This document shows positions 19,226 through 28,798 of a DNA stretch of 64,000 nucleotides, in pieces. Source of the stretch: Spiroplasma endosymbiont of Aspidapion aeneum (GTDB lineage: Bacteria > Bacillota_I > Bacilli_A > Mycoplasmatales > Mycoplasmataceae); contig NZ_OZ034994.1 in assembly GCF_964031045.1 (NCBI RefSeq), forward strand, positions 1,054,001-1,118,000, read 5' to 3'. Below the pieces are notes generated by a model. It saw nothing but the letters and a program-made list of their open reading frames with translations. It had not been told where the DNA came from and made no database searches. The position numbers were made by a program, and so were the translations under genes. Positions within the stretch are counted from its first letter, which is position 1. Each line of letters begins with the position of its first letter.

Positions 19226-21005
19226 CTAATTTTGTTGTGTTTACTATTTTATGAAGATTTGTTCATGAATATTCAAGCGCTGTTGTAGCGTCATTTGCAC
19301 ATCTTTTATCTCTTATTAATGAACCCTTAGAATTAATACAATTATTTAGTTCCTTATATAATAAAAGGCATTTTCTAATATTCATTGTGCATCTCCCGCT
19401 AGACAACAATCCCTTAAAATATGCTTGTCTTGCAGTAATATCTCATTTGTTAAGTACCGATTTGTGTTTTGCTCCTGGAAAAAATACTAAATTTAAACCA
19501 TACTTATCAGATAATAATTTTTGTATCTGGCGGGCAGTAACCTTATCTTGTAAGTCATATCAAACAAAAGGTTTTTTATTTATGTAATTTTTATATTCAT
19601 CATAAATATTAGATATAAATTTTGCAGCAGATTCAATTTTTTTGTCTTCTGAATCGACATAGTTAGATTTAGAAATTGCCCACCAATCAGCCAAAAAATA
19701 TATTTTCTCTCATTTTAAACCATTTCAATTTGATACTCCAGATACAGTGATTGCTGATTTTTTTGATTTAATTTTAGAAAAACCTCAATCAATTCCAATT
19801 GTTAAAATCGAAATTTCATTAGGTTCAGTTTGCCGTAAAATTACCGATTTTAAATCTGTTCTATAGGTAAATTTTGACAAATCACTAGATTCTAAAATTT
19901 GTCCTAAGGCGATAGTTCTATAATATGTATAATCTGTTGATTTCAATTTGCGCAAGTATCGTTCTGTAGCAGGATTCATGAATGCGTTATCCTTAGCTAA
20001 TCATGCAGATGCACGTACTAAAAATATTGACTCTTCATCTAAATTTGCTGTATATGTAAGAATATTTTGATTTAGTAAATTTTGTTCTAAAACATAACTT
20101 GTTGGTCAGATATCTTCAAAGTAACGTTCATGAAAGAAATTGTTTTCTTCTCAAGGATTCAATGTAAATGTTAAATTCACACCATTTTTATAAAAATATG
20201 ACTTTTCAACTTGTATAGAAATCTGATTTTCTTTTCCATCAGAAAAAATTGAAATTGAAGCATAAGAAGATGATGAATCATTTTCTAATATATAATTGCC
20301 ACCTTCATCAGCTTTAGGTATGTACGTACAAAATTCTAAAATTGGCTCATCATTAATAGTATATTCTCCACGTATGGCAGAGCCAAGAAGCATTTGAATA
20401 TTTGAATAAATTTCCTCGTCGCTTTCCTCAATAATATCTTTTGCTGGTGATGACATTTCATCTGCCCAAATATCCCCGATGCCGCCGACTTCAAATTCTT
20501 TACCTAGTTGACTATCTGAGTATTTACCTATAGAATCAAATAAAATAACTCTTTTATTTGGGTGAACTATTTTATTTTCTATCTTATTTTCTCCATAAAT
20601 TCATTTAAAGGCATGAATTGATGTTTGTGTTAAATCAATATCATAATTTTTAAGTAGCATATTAGTTACCTTTTTCATTGTAACAATTGTCGTTGATAGA
20701 TGTGTTGATTTATCCTTTCTCAAGATGATTCCGTTCCAATCTGTAAAATTACATAGTTTAAATAAAAAAATTAAGCATTGTGAATATGTTTTAAATGTTC
20801 ACCTTGCTGTTTCTGCAGCTCTTGTTGTAGCCTTTGTGCATAGTCACGATCTATATTGTCATGCTAGAGAATCAATCAAAATTGGTCATGTAAATCCATA
20901 GTTATCATTTGTTATGTTAAATTTTGTGCAAGTTTCTTTTGAAACTTTAAATTTTTTTGCTTTTGCAATTTCGCTTTCAGTCAATTTTTCATTTATATTT
21001 TTCAT
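19218..21005 (-). CDS. Phage terminase large subunit with altered Walker A
   Basis: Packaging motor ATPase and nuclease, 595 residues. Nuclease domain: D406 in ILTIGIDWG, then FVWYDLQDKVTARQ, and D572 in CANDATTALEYSW, the standard acidic positions of the RNase H-like fold. ATPase domain: Walker B-like IGDIWADEMSSP (D182, E183). The expected P-loop corresponds to ATTRAAETAR (59-68); where relatives have T-R-S-G-K-T this has T-R-A-A-E-T, so the lysine is Glu65. I checked the reading frame there. Start ATG has GGGAGG upstream, directly behind a terminator hairpin. No small terminase was recognised. Confidence 0.85.
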
Positions 21006-21017
21006 TATGCCTCCCAT

Positions 21018-21043
21018 TTAAAAAAGAGCAATAATGCTCTTTT
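21018..21043 (-). terminator. Terminator between the membrane-protein gene and terminase
   Basis: Minus strand: AAAAAGAGC, ATTATT loop, GCTCTTTTTT. It stands 13 nt before the terminase ATG, after the 151-residue gene. It would limit readthrough from the capsid genes into terminase, or be overcome by antitermination. Confidence 0.75.
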
Positions 21044-21065
21044 TAATATATTGATAATTTTGCTT

Positions 21066-21521
21066 TTATTCTGATGGTGTAACAATATCGTTGATTGATC
21101 CAACTTTATTTAAATGCTTGGCTTTTTTTGCAAACGAGTCTAATGTGTTGTTTGCTTTATTATGTTCAAAGATAGCATTTTTTAATTTTTCTTTTGTTTG
21201 CTTTTTATATTCTTTTGCGGATTTGTGATCTTGAATATCAATATTTATTATTCTATGTCCTAGCATGTATTTTGCTTGTAAACCTTTTTCTAGTTCAAAA
21301 TTATCTATTTTTTTTGAAATTTCATAAGAAATAAATAAAAATGATAATGTTATTATAATAGTAAATATAATGTTTGTAATCATTATATTTGTGATTGACA
21401 TGTTTTTTATTGCATCAATTTTATTAAAGAAAAATGAAAATAATATTGACGTTCCTAATGCTAGTAGAATTGGTAATAATTTAAATAAAATTGTGTTTCT
21501 AAATTTTTTGTTCTTGTTCAT
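21066..21521 (-). CDS. Phage membrane protein with two transmembrane helices
   Basis: 151 residues: basic start (MNKNKKFRNTI), two hydrophobic helices at ~13-30 and ~43-65, then a hydrophilic C-terminal half with a charged helix (EYKKQTKEKLKNAIFEHNKA). It overlaps the preceding membrane-protein gene by 23 nt. It could be a holin-like, injection or host-membrane protein; no family is recognised. Confidence 0.6.
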   Translation of the reverse strand: MNKNKKFRNTILFKLLPILLALGTSILFSFFFNKIDAIKNMSITNIMITNIIFTIIITLSFLFISYEISKKIDNFELEKGLQAKYMLGHRIINIDIQDHKSAKEYKKQTKEKLKNAIFEHNKANNTLDSFAKKAKHLNKVGSINDIVTPSE

Positions 21522-22011
21522 GGTTTTTCTCTCCTCTTTTTATTTTAAAAATTTTATTTTCTGTTAATGGCAAATATGCACAAGTAATCAATATTATTAT
21601 TGGGATTATTTTGATTACTGCATGTGTTATAAATTTAAATTTTTTAGATGGTACAAATTTAGGTAGATTGTGTATTGATGTTCCTGCCACAGCTGGTACA
21701 AAGAATAATGTTCCCTTCTCCACTCATGATGGATTTGATCTATGCAATCCTATGCTTAAGAAAGGCATATTATTTTGTAAAAAGGGAATATGATAGTAAA
21801 AACCTCATAATGTTGTGATAATAGCAATTAATAATCAATTAATGAAATTAATATTAGATAATTGATTTTTTCTAATTTTGTAAATTTTTTGATCATCAAT
21901 ATCTAATTTTGATAATTTGTAATCTTCATATTCATTGTTATATCTTCGCCTTTGTTTTGTTCAGGGAATATATACTGTTCATCCATAATCCTTTATGTTT
22001 GGTCTTTCCAT
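21499..22011 (-). CDS. Phage membrane protein, unknown
   Basis: 170 residues through several TGA-coded Trp codons. A charged N-terminal region of ~50 residues (MERPNIKDYGWTVYIPWTKQ) is followed by hydrophobic segments at ~60-77 and ~130-150. AGGAGC lies 5-7 nt before the ATG. It is placed between a 568-residue protein and a second membrane protein. No assignment possible. Confidence 0.6.
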
Positions 22012-22023
22012 TAAAGCTCCTTT

Positions 22024-23730
22024 TTACCTAATTTTTCTAAAATTCTTATTTCCATATTTTCTACGAATTTTCTTAACCTTGTGATTTGTTACAACTCTTA
22101 AAATTTGAGAATTTGACTTTTTAGAAATTATTGATCTAGTAATTTTTTTTGCTAGTGGACTCAAGAAAAGAATAGATAGTATTTCAACCTCTAATTTTCT
22201 TTTCGATTTTGAAATTACATCTTCTTGTATTGTTGGTGCAACACCTTCTTCCTTAAATTCATGTAGTTGTTTTGTATATTTTTTGTATAATCTATAAGTT
22301 TTGATTCCATCCCTTATAAAGGAAACTATGATTGGTGGCATAAATTTTGCAATTGATGATAGTCCAAAAAAATTTAAATTATACCCCATTTCTAATTTAG
22401 CTTTGTAATATTCTCCTGCATTATGCTTTAAACAATTTGCAACTCACTCATTAAACTCAAACTTGTCTCAATAAAATGTGCGTGGCTGATATTTAGAATT
22501 TTGAAAATAGATCATTACAATGTAAGATTCATCAATCATTGCTTTTACTTTATAACCAAGGATTCAAGTTGAATCTACAGGAATTAGCAATTTTGAAGCA
22601 TCCTTTTCAATATCTCCAGCAATTTCAAGCTTATTAATTAATTTGATTTTAGAAAAAATATTTTTAGATATTTTATAGAATTTGGTTTTTTCTACTTTTT
22701 CAATAATTTTTTCAACACCTTTTTCAACTTGATGCATGATGACTTCAATAACTGTTTTAGCAGCTTCAACAAAAATTTCAACAGGATTAACTTTTTTTAT
22801 GATTTTATTCATTTTCTTCCAATATTTATTTAATTTGGTTAAAAATGAATTTTCTATAATTTTTGCCTGTCGAATAGAATAAAGCGACCATATCAATTTT
22901 GCAGATTTATTTCCATTAGTTAATTTGCTTGTGTTTGCTATTTTATCAAAAAAATCATCACTTCTTAAGTCAGATATATTAAATTTGCTATCATCTAAAA
23001 TTTTATAAGCTTCATCATAAAATTGCTTTTCTACTTTTGAAAATAGATTTGGTGACACATTCCTTAAGAGATCATTAATTTTTAAAAATTTCTTTATATC
23101 AGCATCAACAATATCTCTACCCAATCTTATATTTTTATACATTTGTGATAAAGCATTTTTTTTAGTTAAAGTTGAAATTAATGCCAAGGATTGTGGTTTT
23201 GTTACACCATCAAAAAAATCATAAATATTTTTTCCAATTTTGATTTTATTGCCTTCTAGGGTATTTCCTAGTTTACTTAAATTTTTAAATTCCTCTGAAG
23301 AAATATCTAAATCCTTAAAAAGACCTGTTTTGTTAGCATTTTTTAAAATTTGAGACAATTTTAACCCTTTTGCAGAGGCAGAAAGGGCTGCTAAGAATGG
23401 TAATGAGTTTAAGAGGGTTGTATATTTTGACGTTGAATTTGTTAAAGCATCATAACCTTGATTAATTCCAAATTCTGTTGATGCTGCAAATGTTGTTGAA
23501 ATTGTCGATACAGTAAATTCAGAAAATCCAATTTCAGCAAGACTAGCAGCAGCTCATTCTTGTCCAAGTCCAGCGGCAATTGATGCAACAACTGCAACAC
23601 CGACAAATTTTAAGATTGATAGTAACGTTGAAGAGTTATCATTGCTTGATTGTTCAGCAGTGATATTTGATAGCTTTAAATTGTTGGTTTTAACAGCGTT
23701 TTGTGAAGCCACACTAGTTCCAATTGACAT
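22024..23730 (-). CDS. Phage protein of 568 residues, unknown, possibly a virion or ejected protein
   Basis: One frame across TGA codons. Residues ~1-35 are polar, then ~37-105 are Ala/Ser/Gly-rich and hydrophobic (FVGVAVVASIAAGLGQEWAA), like membrane-penetrating segments; the remainder is Lys/Ile-rich and helical with a very basic C-terminus. It directly follows the capsid gene, where head-completion or ejection proteins are often found. No domain recognised, so the role is a guess from position. Confidence 0.65.
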
Positions 23731-23736
23731 TAATTT

Positions 23737-25131
23737 TTAAGCTTTTTTAGTATCTTTTGCTTCGGCTTCTTGTTTTGCTTTTGCTTCGGCTTCTTGTTTT
23801 GCTTTTGCTTCGGCTTCTTGTTTTGCTTTTGCTTCGGCTTCTTGTTTTGCTTTTGCTTCGGCTTCTTGTTTTGCTTTTGCTTCGGCTTCTTGTTTTGCTT
23901 TTGCTTCGGCTTCTTGTTTTGCTTTTGCTTCGGCTTCTTTTTGCAATCTTACACTTTTTAGTGAAAATACTACATTTAAACTACCTGAATATTTAGTTGT
24001 ATTTTTAGCAGAAATTTTTGCACCAGTATCAGTAATTGATGCAATTAAAATATCACTAGTAGTTAAATTAAGCGAATTTTTTGTATTTATTGCCTCTAAA
24101 ATTGTAGTTTCAGTTTTATCTAAAATTTCTCCCAAATTTAAAGTAGTAATAATACTGCTTAATTCAACAGGTTTACTTTGGGTTGATATTTTGGCATAAA
24201 ATACTTTTAATGGCTCTATTAAACAAACATCATATCCATATGCCTCCTCTATTATATCAACATTTCCTTCACCATTACCAACACCATTTTTTCCAGCACG
24301 CAATGGTGTATGGACTCACTGCAACGCTTTAAACGGCCTTGTTAATGAATTCATTTCAACCCCACAAACATGTACACCATCTCCTAATAATGCGATTTTT
24401 TGAATACTTCCTGTTGGTGAAATTGTTGTAACCTTTTTGGGAATGGCTATATATGTTAGTCCTTCAAGGTTGGTATACATTCCTGTTGGTGCAACTCCAA
24501 CACCATTGAGGACGTCTTCAATTTGATTAGTAGCTCCAATAGTCAATTTTAAAGTATCTCTTATCGAGCGTAAAAATTCCATCGAACAAAATAAGATCAA
24601 ATTTTGAATATTTATTCCTACTTCATAACAATAATCGATAATGTTATCGTGTAAACTTAAAGCGTCCTTAGTTATATCAAAGCTGTTATTTATATCAATT
24701 AAAATGCCTTCATTTTGGATCATATCTAAAATTGCTTTTCTTTTTAATTGCACTTCTGTGTTGGATAATTCATCCAAATCAGCAGCTATTAATTCGGGTG
24801 TTAGGTTTTCTAATGGTGTATATTTTCTACCAAATGAAAAAGCCTTATCAATGTGAATATATTTTTCTTCATATTCTGGCATTGAATATTCAATAATTTT
24901 TTTGGTATCAGTCAAGAAATTATCCCCAATACCAACTTTGTATTTTATCGGTTTTTTTCTGGTAAATCTAGTGTTTCTATCCTTTACAATTTCAAATGGG
25001 AAATAAACTTCTCAACCCATATTCATGGGGTAGACCACCCTGTATAAATTATTTATAACTTCTGATCTATCAGTATCATTATTGATGTCAAAAAAACCAT
25101 TTTGATTTTTAAATGTTTTAAAAATATCCAT
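23737..25131 (-). CDS. Putative major capsid protein with heptad-like repeat tail
   Basis: 464 residues. It follows a typical scaffold gene by 3 nt, the usual place of an HK97-type capsid gene. The central part (FDITKDALSLHDNIIDYCYE, YTNLEGLTYIAIPKKVTTIS, RPFKALQWVHTPLRAG, EEAYGYDVCLIEPLKVFYAK) is consistent with that fold, though the call rests mainly on context. Residues ~300-395 may be a surface domain. From residue 398 to the end runs a low-complexity helix of seven EAEAKAKQ units (24-bp DNA repeats). Such a long charged helix at the end of a capsid protein is unusual. Confidence 0.7.
23760..23938. repeat. Seven tandem 24-bp repeats in the capsid gene
   Basis: The plus-strand unit is TTCGGCTTCTTGTTTTGCTT plus TTGC, nearly identical in all seven copies and in frame, each coding EAEAKAKQ. 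The high identity suggests recent expansion and predicts copy-number variation. Open frames on the plus strand here are by-products of the repeat. Confidence 0.85.
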
Positions 25132-25134
25132 TTT

Positions 25135-25563
25135 TTACTCCTTTCCAAGTAATCCCGCAGGATCTGCAGGATTAAATTTAGCTTTATTAACTTTATTTTC
25201 CTTAATATCTATTTTTTCTAAAATATCATTTTTTATAGAAAATAAATTCTTATATGTTTCAATCACATTTTTAGAATTTGATACATCAATATCTAATTTT
25301 TTTATCAAATCAATTTGATTATTGTTATGTTGCAAACCAGCATTACTTAAAATATTGGATATTTCATTAGAAATTTTATAATCCTTTAATTCGATTATTT
25401 CTGCTTGTGATTTAGTTATGCGTTTTCTGATAATTTCATCCAATTCTTGCTGAGTAAATTTGCGCTCGATATTTATGCTATTTTTCTCATTTTGTGATAA
25501 ATTATCTTTTTTTTGAGATTGCTGTTCAGTTTCAGCGTTTTCCTGAATTTGTTTTTCTTCCAT
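25135..25563 (-). CDS. Phage capsid scaffolding protein
   Basis: 142 residues, Glu/Lys/Gln/Asn-rich and helical. The segment FTQQELDEIIRKRITKSQAE is the hallmark pattern of Firmicutes phage scaffold proteins (a TQEEvdeiv..Rl motif followed by coiled coil). Start chosen at MEEKQIQENAETEQ because GGAGG lies upstream; the open frame extends 20 codons further but overlaps a terminator. Directly upstream of the capsid gene. Confidence 0.75.
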   Translation of the reverse strand: MEEKQIQENAETEQQSQKKDNLSQNEKNSINIERKFTQQELDEIIRKRITKSQAEIIELKDYKISNEISNILSNAGLQHNNNQIDLIKKLDIDVSNSKNVIETYKNLFSIKNDILEKIDIKENKVNKAKFNPADPAGLLGKE

Positions 25564-25596
25564 AATATCCTCCTTGACGAGTAATTTGAGAATAAC

Positions 25597-25626
25597 AAAA
25601 AATGCTAAATTTGTAAATAGCATTTT
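25597..25626 (-). terminator. Terminator between the early-type genes and the scaffold gene
   Basis: Minus strand: AAAATGCTA, 10-nt loop, TAGCATTTTTT. It lies 34 nt upstream of the scaffold ATG and divides the presumed early block from the morphogenesis block. Confidence 0.65.
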
Positions 25627-25643
25627 AATTTCGGGTTATTTTT
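25617..25643. repeat. 27-bp repeat, copy 2
   Basis: Second copy of the repeat at 19199-19225 (25 of 27 bases). It includes the 5' arm of the terminator hairpin and the stop of the OB-fold gene. Confidence 0.6.
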
Positions 25644-26013
25644 ACTTTTGATTTAACAGCCGACGCCTTTTTTGATTTTGTTTTGACATATATTTATTTT
25701 CACCAGGTTCTAAAGAAATAATTTTAGTTACGTTAATTGCTACAAAACTAGTTCATGTCTTAAAATTTGTTGAAATAAGTAATTGTCCCTCTACATTGAA
25801 ATAATTGCCTGGTTTTGCTTTTTTTGCAATTTTTCATAATTCTTTGTCATCAAATTGTAAGAACAAATATCCACCTTTAAAAGTTACCTTTATTCTTTTG
25901 CGGTCAACAGTAGAGTTACCAAATTTAACGTTTGCAATTTCTGGATAGCTATACACCTCAACTGCTAAATTGATGTAATTTGGGTACGCCTTTTTAAATA
26001 ATGTATCCTTCAT
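25642..26013 (-). CDS. Putative OB-fold single-strand DNA-binding protein
   Basis: 123 residues. Strand-rich pattern with IKVTFKGGYLFLQFDDKE, then GNYFNVEGQLLISTNFK and TSFVAINVTKII, which resembles the G-x-x-V-x-V-x-G-x-L and terminal strand of SSB proteins. The tail is basic (KQNQKRRRLLNQK), not the acidic tail of host SSB. The start ATG is set by TAATG overlap with the small zinc-finger-like gene upstream. Placement beside a resolvase and a methylase fits DNA metabolism. The SSB call is tentative. Confidence 0.5.
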
Positions 26014-26159
26014 TATTTTTTTCCTTTCATACATATCTTATTAAGATTAAAATATAATAAATTTTCAAAGCAGTTTCTACAAAAATAAATACCTTTTTTG
26101 TATTCTAATAAGTAATTTTTTGTGTATCTATTTTTACATAAAATACAAAATTTATTCAT
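26013..26159 (-). CDS. Tiny Cys-rich phage protein (zinc-ribbon-like)
   Basis: 48 residues with two CxxC pairs at Cys5/Cys8 and Cys27/Cys30 (FCILCKN ... YFCRNCFEN), a plausible zinc knuckle. Its TAA shares a base with the ATG of the next gene. Too short to assign to a family; small zinc-binding proteins of this kind are common among phage early genes. Confidence 0.6.
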   Translation of the reverse strand: MNKFCILCKNRYTKNYLLEYKKGIYFCRNCFENLLYFNLNKICMKGKK

Positions 26160-26170
26160 TTTTATTCTCC

Positions 26171-26380
26171 TTAATTCATATAAAATTCCTCAAAACAATA
26201 GCAACAAACTATAATTTCAAAAAATTCTCCATTAACATAATGCCTTTCTGCTCCGGATGGACTATATCCAAGACCCAAGCAATAAACATTAGCACAGGGT
26301 ATAATATCCATTGTTCTCATTTGATTAGGATGATTGTGCATTAGTTTTGGATATTCTCTTCCTGTAAATCTGTCTCTCAT
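26171..26380 (-). CDS. Small Cys/His-containing phage protein
   Basis: 69 residues (MRDRFTGREYPKLMHNHPNQ at the start) with Cys29, Cys34, CCYC near the end and several His; possible metal-binding protein. Its ATG overlaps the stop of the upstream 47-residue gene by one base (TAATG). No family recognised. Confidence 0.55.
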   Translation of the reverse strand: MRDRFTGREYPKLMHNHPNQMRTMDIIPCANVYCLGLGYSPSGAERHYVNGEFFEIIVCCYCFEEFYMN

Positions 26381-26523
26381 TATAAAATTACTTCTTGTGC
26401 CTTTAATAAAATTCTAATGGCAGCATCTATAATTATATTAAAATCAAATTTGTGATTTACCATCTTAGAATTTAAACCTTGTAGTTTTTCTATTAATTTT
26501 GTGTATTCTTTTTCTCAATTCAT
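26380..26523 (-). CDS. Very small helical phage protein
   Basis: 47 residues (MNWEKEYTKLIEKLQGLNSK then a helix ending RILLKAQEVIL). The third residue is a TGA-coded Trp. GGAG lies ~8 nt upstream and the stop is coupled to the next gene by TAATG. Kept because of these signals in a packed operon; function unknown. Confidence 0.5.
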
Positions 26524-26559
26524 GTTTTTTCTCTCCTTAAATTTCTTATTTTCTTACTT

Positions 26560-27345
26560 CTAATAATTTTTAATAAATAATTCCTTTCCTAATTTACAAG
26601 CTTTTTGCTTACTATTATTTGTCATCGTATATTTTCATTCTCTTTCAACAATGTTGAACTTTTTAAATTTTTTCTTAATATTATCACTATTATTTATAGA
26701 CAATAGAAATTTGCCACCATCTCTATCTATATTTGTTACCAAACAAAGTAAGTCTGATGAATTTATATCATTATATTTATATATTTTTGTTTCCACATCA
26801 AAATACGGTGGGTCTAAATATCAAAATTTTTTGTGTTCATATTCCTTAATTTTGTCATAAAAGAAAAAACAGTCTCAATTGCTAAACTTTATTTTATCTC
26901 TATTTTGATAGATACACAATGCACATTTTTGTATTCTTTCAAATTTGTTAATATTTCAATTTTGCTGTAATCTTTTTTGTGTCCATGTAGATTTCGGCAG
27001 ACCATTAAAACCTAAATTATTATTAATTAAAAATTGTATATATTTTTCTGATAAACGACAAATAAGATCTAAATTTTTCAAATTTATATTTGGGTAAAAC
27101 GAATATTCATTTAAATTTACCTTTGAAATATTTGTTCAAAAACACATAAGTTCACTATTTTTGTCATTAAAATAATACTTTTTAAACAATCCTTCATTTA
27201 AACTATTAAGCCCAACACTACCCCCACCAAAAAATGGCTCATGGTAGTACATTTCAGATGTGTTACTTGGAAAAAATGATTTTATTAAATCTCATTTTTT
27301 AGATTTTCCACCAGGTCAAGTTATTGGTGAAATTGATTTAGCCAT
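26560..27345 (-). CDS. Dam-type (D12 class) adenine-N6 DNA methyltransferase
   Basis: 261 residues in one frame through many TGA codons. N-terminal WPGGKSKK (10-17) is the Dam-family start motif, EPFFGGGSVGLN (36-47) is the AdoMet-binding loop, and DPPYF (178-182) is the catalytic motif IV. Dam enzymes usually recognise GATC; that specificity is likely but not shown. No restriction partner is adjacent, so it is probably a protective or regulatory methylase of the phage. Confidence 0.85.
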
Positions 27346-27377
27346 TTTAACCTCTTATTCTATTTTTTTTATAGAAA

Positions 27378-27845
27378 TTATAATCAATATTTTTTATTAA
27401 TTTTTGCACGCCCATAAAAGTAGATAATTATAGCATCCAGTTCATGTTGATTTATTTTATTTTTATTATAATAAAATCCCCTTTTTGCCTTATATTCCAA
27501 ATTTGGAATATTTTTTTTATTACCTGCAATCATTTTTCCTATTTTTTTGATCATAAATGATGTTACTTCGAGTTTATATTTATATTTAATGTTTAATGCT
27601 CCAATTAAATAAGCTAGATGTACAAGATCGATATTAGTTTTTTGTTGCTTTTGAATTTTATGTAATCCTTCAAAAAATAAGATTGATGTTCTTTTTTTTG
27701 ATAGATAATTTTTAATAAAATTGTAATGATCAAACCAATTTTTAGCAGAAAAACTAACAATATTTTTACCATCAAAAATAGCTGTAGTTCCTGTTCCAGA
27801 CAAGTCTAAGCCAATATAGCCTATTTTTTTGTTGGGTGAATTCAT
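27378..27845 (-). CDS. RuvC-like Holliday junction resolvase/endonuclease
   Basis: 155 residues. RNase H-like motif order: D14 in YIGLDLSGTGTTA, E59 in ILFFEGLHK, and HELDAIIIY near the end (H134, D137), matching the acidic sites of RuvC-type enzymes. The last two codons follow a TGA-coded Trp. In phages such enzymes trim branched DNA before packaging or act in recombination. Start overlaps the end of the previous gene by 25 nt. Confidence 0.7.
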
Positions 27846-28123
27846 CTTATTCCTGCTATTTTTAAATTTGCAAAAATTATGTCTGTTAAATTAAATGGTA
27901 TATCTAAATCAATATTTTCATAAATTAGATATTTATTGCTTTGAAGGTATTTATATTCATCATATAAGTATTTATATTTTGCAGGTAATTCTATAAAATC
28001 ATCAAAAAGCTTAAAATGCTTATTAAAAATTTTTTCAAAAACAATAAAATATATTTTTGTGATCTTGTTTTGATAATCATCAAAAATAAAATCAATTGTA
28101 TAAATATAAATCTTAATCCTCAT
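27821..28123 (-). CDS. Small phage protein, unknown
   Basis: 100 residues (MRIKIYIYTIDFIFDDYQNK at the start), rich in Tyr, Lys, Ile. Start taken at the ATG inside GAGG-ATT overlap with the previous gene's stop, a tight 11-nt overlap. It reads through a TGA at 27842-27844 and ends with WIHPTKK. Size and place suggest a partner of the resolvase; nothing more can be said. Confidence 0.5.
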
Positions 28124-28448
28124 AAGCCTCAATAAATGACTTGTTTTCGATGGAATTTTCCTTAGCAACTTTTTTAAATTGATTTATTAGCTGAATTGCA
28201 TCGTAGATATTAATAATTTTTCTGTCCTGATTATATTCTAGATATTCAATTTGCTCTCCCGTTTTGTAATGGTAAAATGGAATTTCAATTCCAAAGTAAT
28301 TATAAAATTGACTATTCTTGTAGTAATTTTTATTGAATCAAAAAATATTATCCTCGTTAAAAGGTGATCGTACTCTGAAGGCGGTTTTATTAATATTTCA
28401 TTTTATGAAGTTGTTTTTATGACATCATATTATCTTATTTTTTTGCAT
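28113..28448 (-). CDS. First phage gene, unknown
   Basis: 111 residues (MQKNKIIWCHKNNFIKWNIN at the start), rich in Asn, Lys and aromatic residues, with a GIEIPFYHYKTGEQIEYLEY stretch and a helical C-terminus. AAGGAG lies 6-7 nt before the ATG. It is the promoter-proximal gene of the leftward block. No family recognised; all Trp codons but none other are TGA. Confidence 0.55.
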
Positions 28449-28712
28449 ATAATCTCCTTGATTTAAATCTTTAATTAAATAAACTATAATTGATAATAAT
28501 AATAGATTTTTTAATTAAATTATTTTTATTTATTTACTTTTTATAATTTCATACGAAATTATTAATCTAAGAATTTTAAAACATAGATTTAAATCACGCA
28601 TAAAGGCAAAATAAAATTACAATATATTGCTTTTTTGGTATGTTAAAAAATTCTATTTCTTAGATAATCACATTTATTTTTGCTCAACCGGTTGCTTTTT
28701 GCTGAACTCTTC
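28449..28712. other. AT-rich control region upstream of the phage genes
   Basis: No gene is seen. It holds the leader of the first phage gene. A 9-bp inverted pair ATCTAAGAA/TTCTTAGAT lies at about 28565 and 28659, spaced ~85 nt, which could be operator sites. TTGCCT with TATGTT 18 nt downstream (minus strand, around 28605-28580) is a weak promoter candidate. Confidence 0.4.
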
Positions 28713-28784
28713 TTATATTTTAAGAGAAGCTTCTAAATTCGCACAGATAAAAGCTTCTCTTAAAATATAAAAAAAGTGCGAATT
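28713..28784. repeat. Two interleaved inverted repeats (pseudoknot-like)
   Basis: Plus strand order: arm b 28713-28732, arm a 28736-28744 (AATTCGCAC), arm b' 28751-28770, arm a' 28776-28784 (GTGCGAATT). The b pair is 20 bp perfect (core TTAAGAGAAGCTT), the a pair 9 bp perfect; spacers are 3, 6 and 5 nt. A further AATTGT-CAC-ACAATT palindrome follows at 28781-28795. Lies 53 bp inside the right end. Confidence 0.8.
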
Positions 28785-28798
28785 GTCACACAATTTTG

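Noticed and set aside
23757-23996. Plus-strand open frames of Leu/Phe/Gly repeats
   Set aside because: They are the complementary reading of the 24-bp repeats in the capsid gene and have no start signals or family.
26560-27345. A complete restriction-modification system with the Dam methylase
   Set aside because: The neighbours are tiny proteins, a RuvC-like resolvase and an OB-fold protein; no restriction endonuclease pattern was seen.
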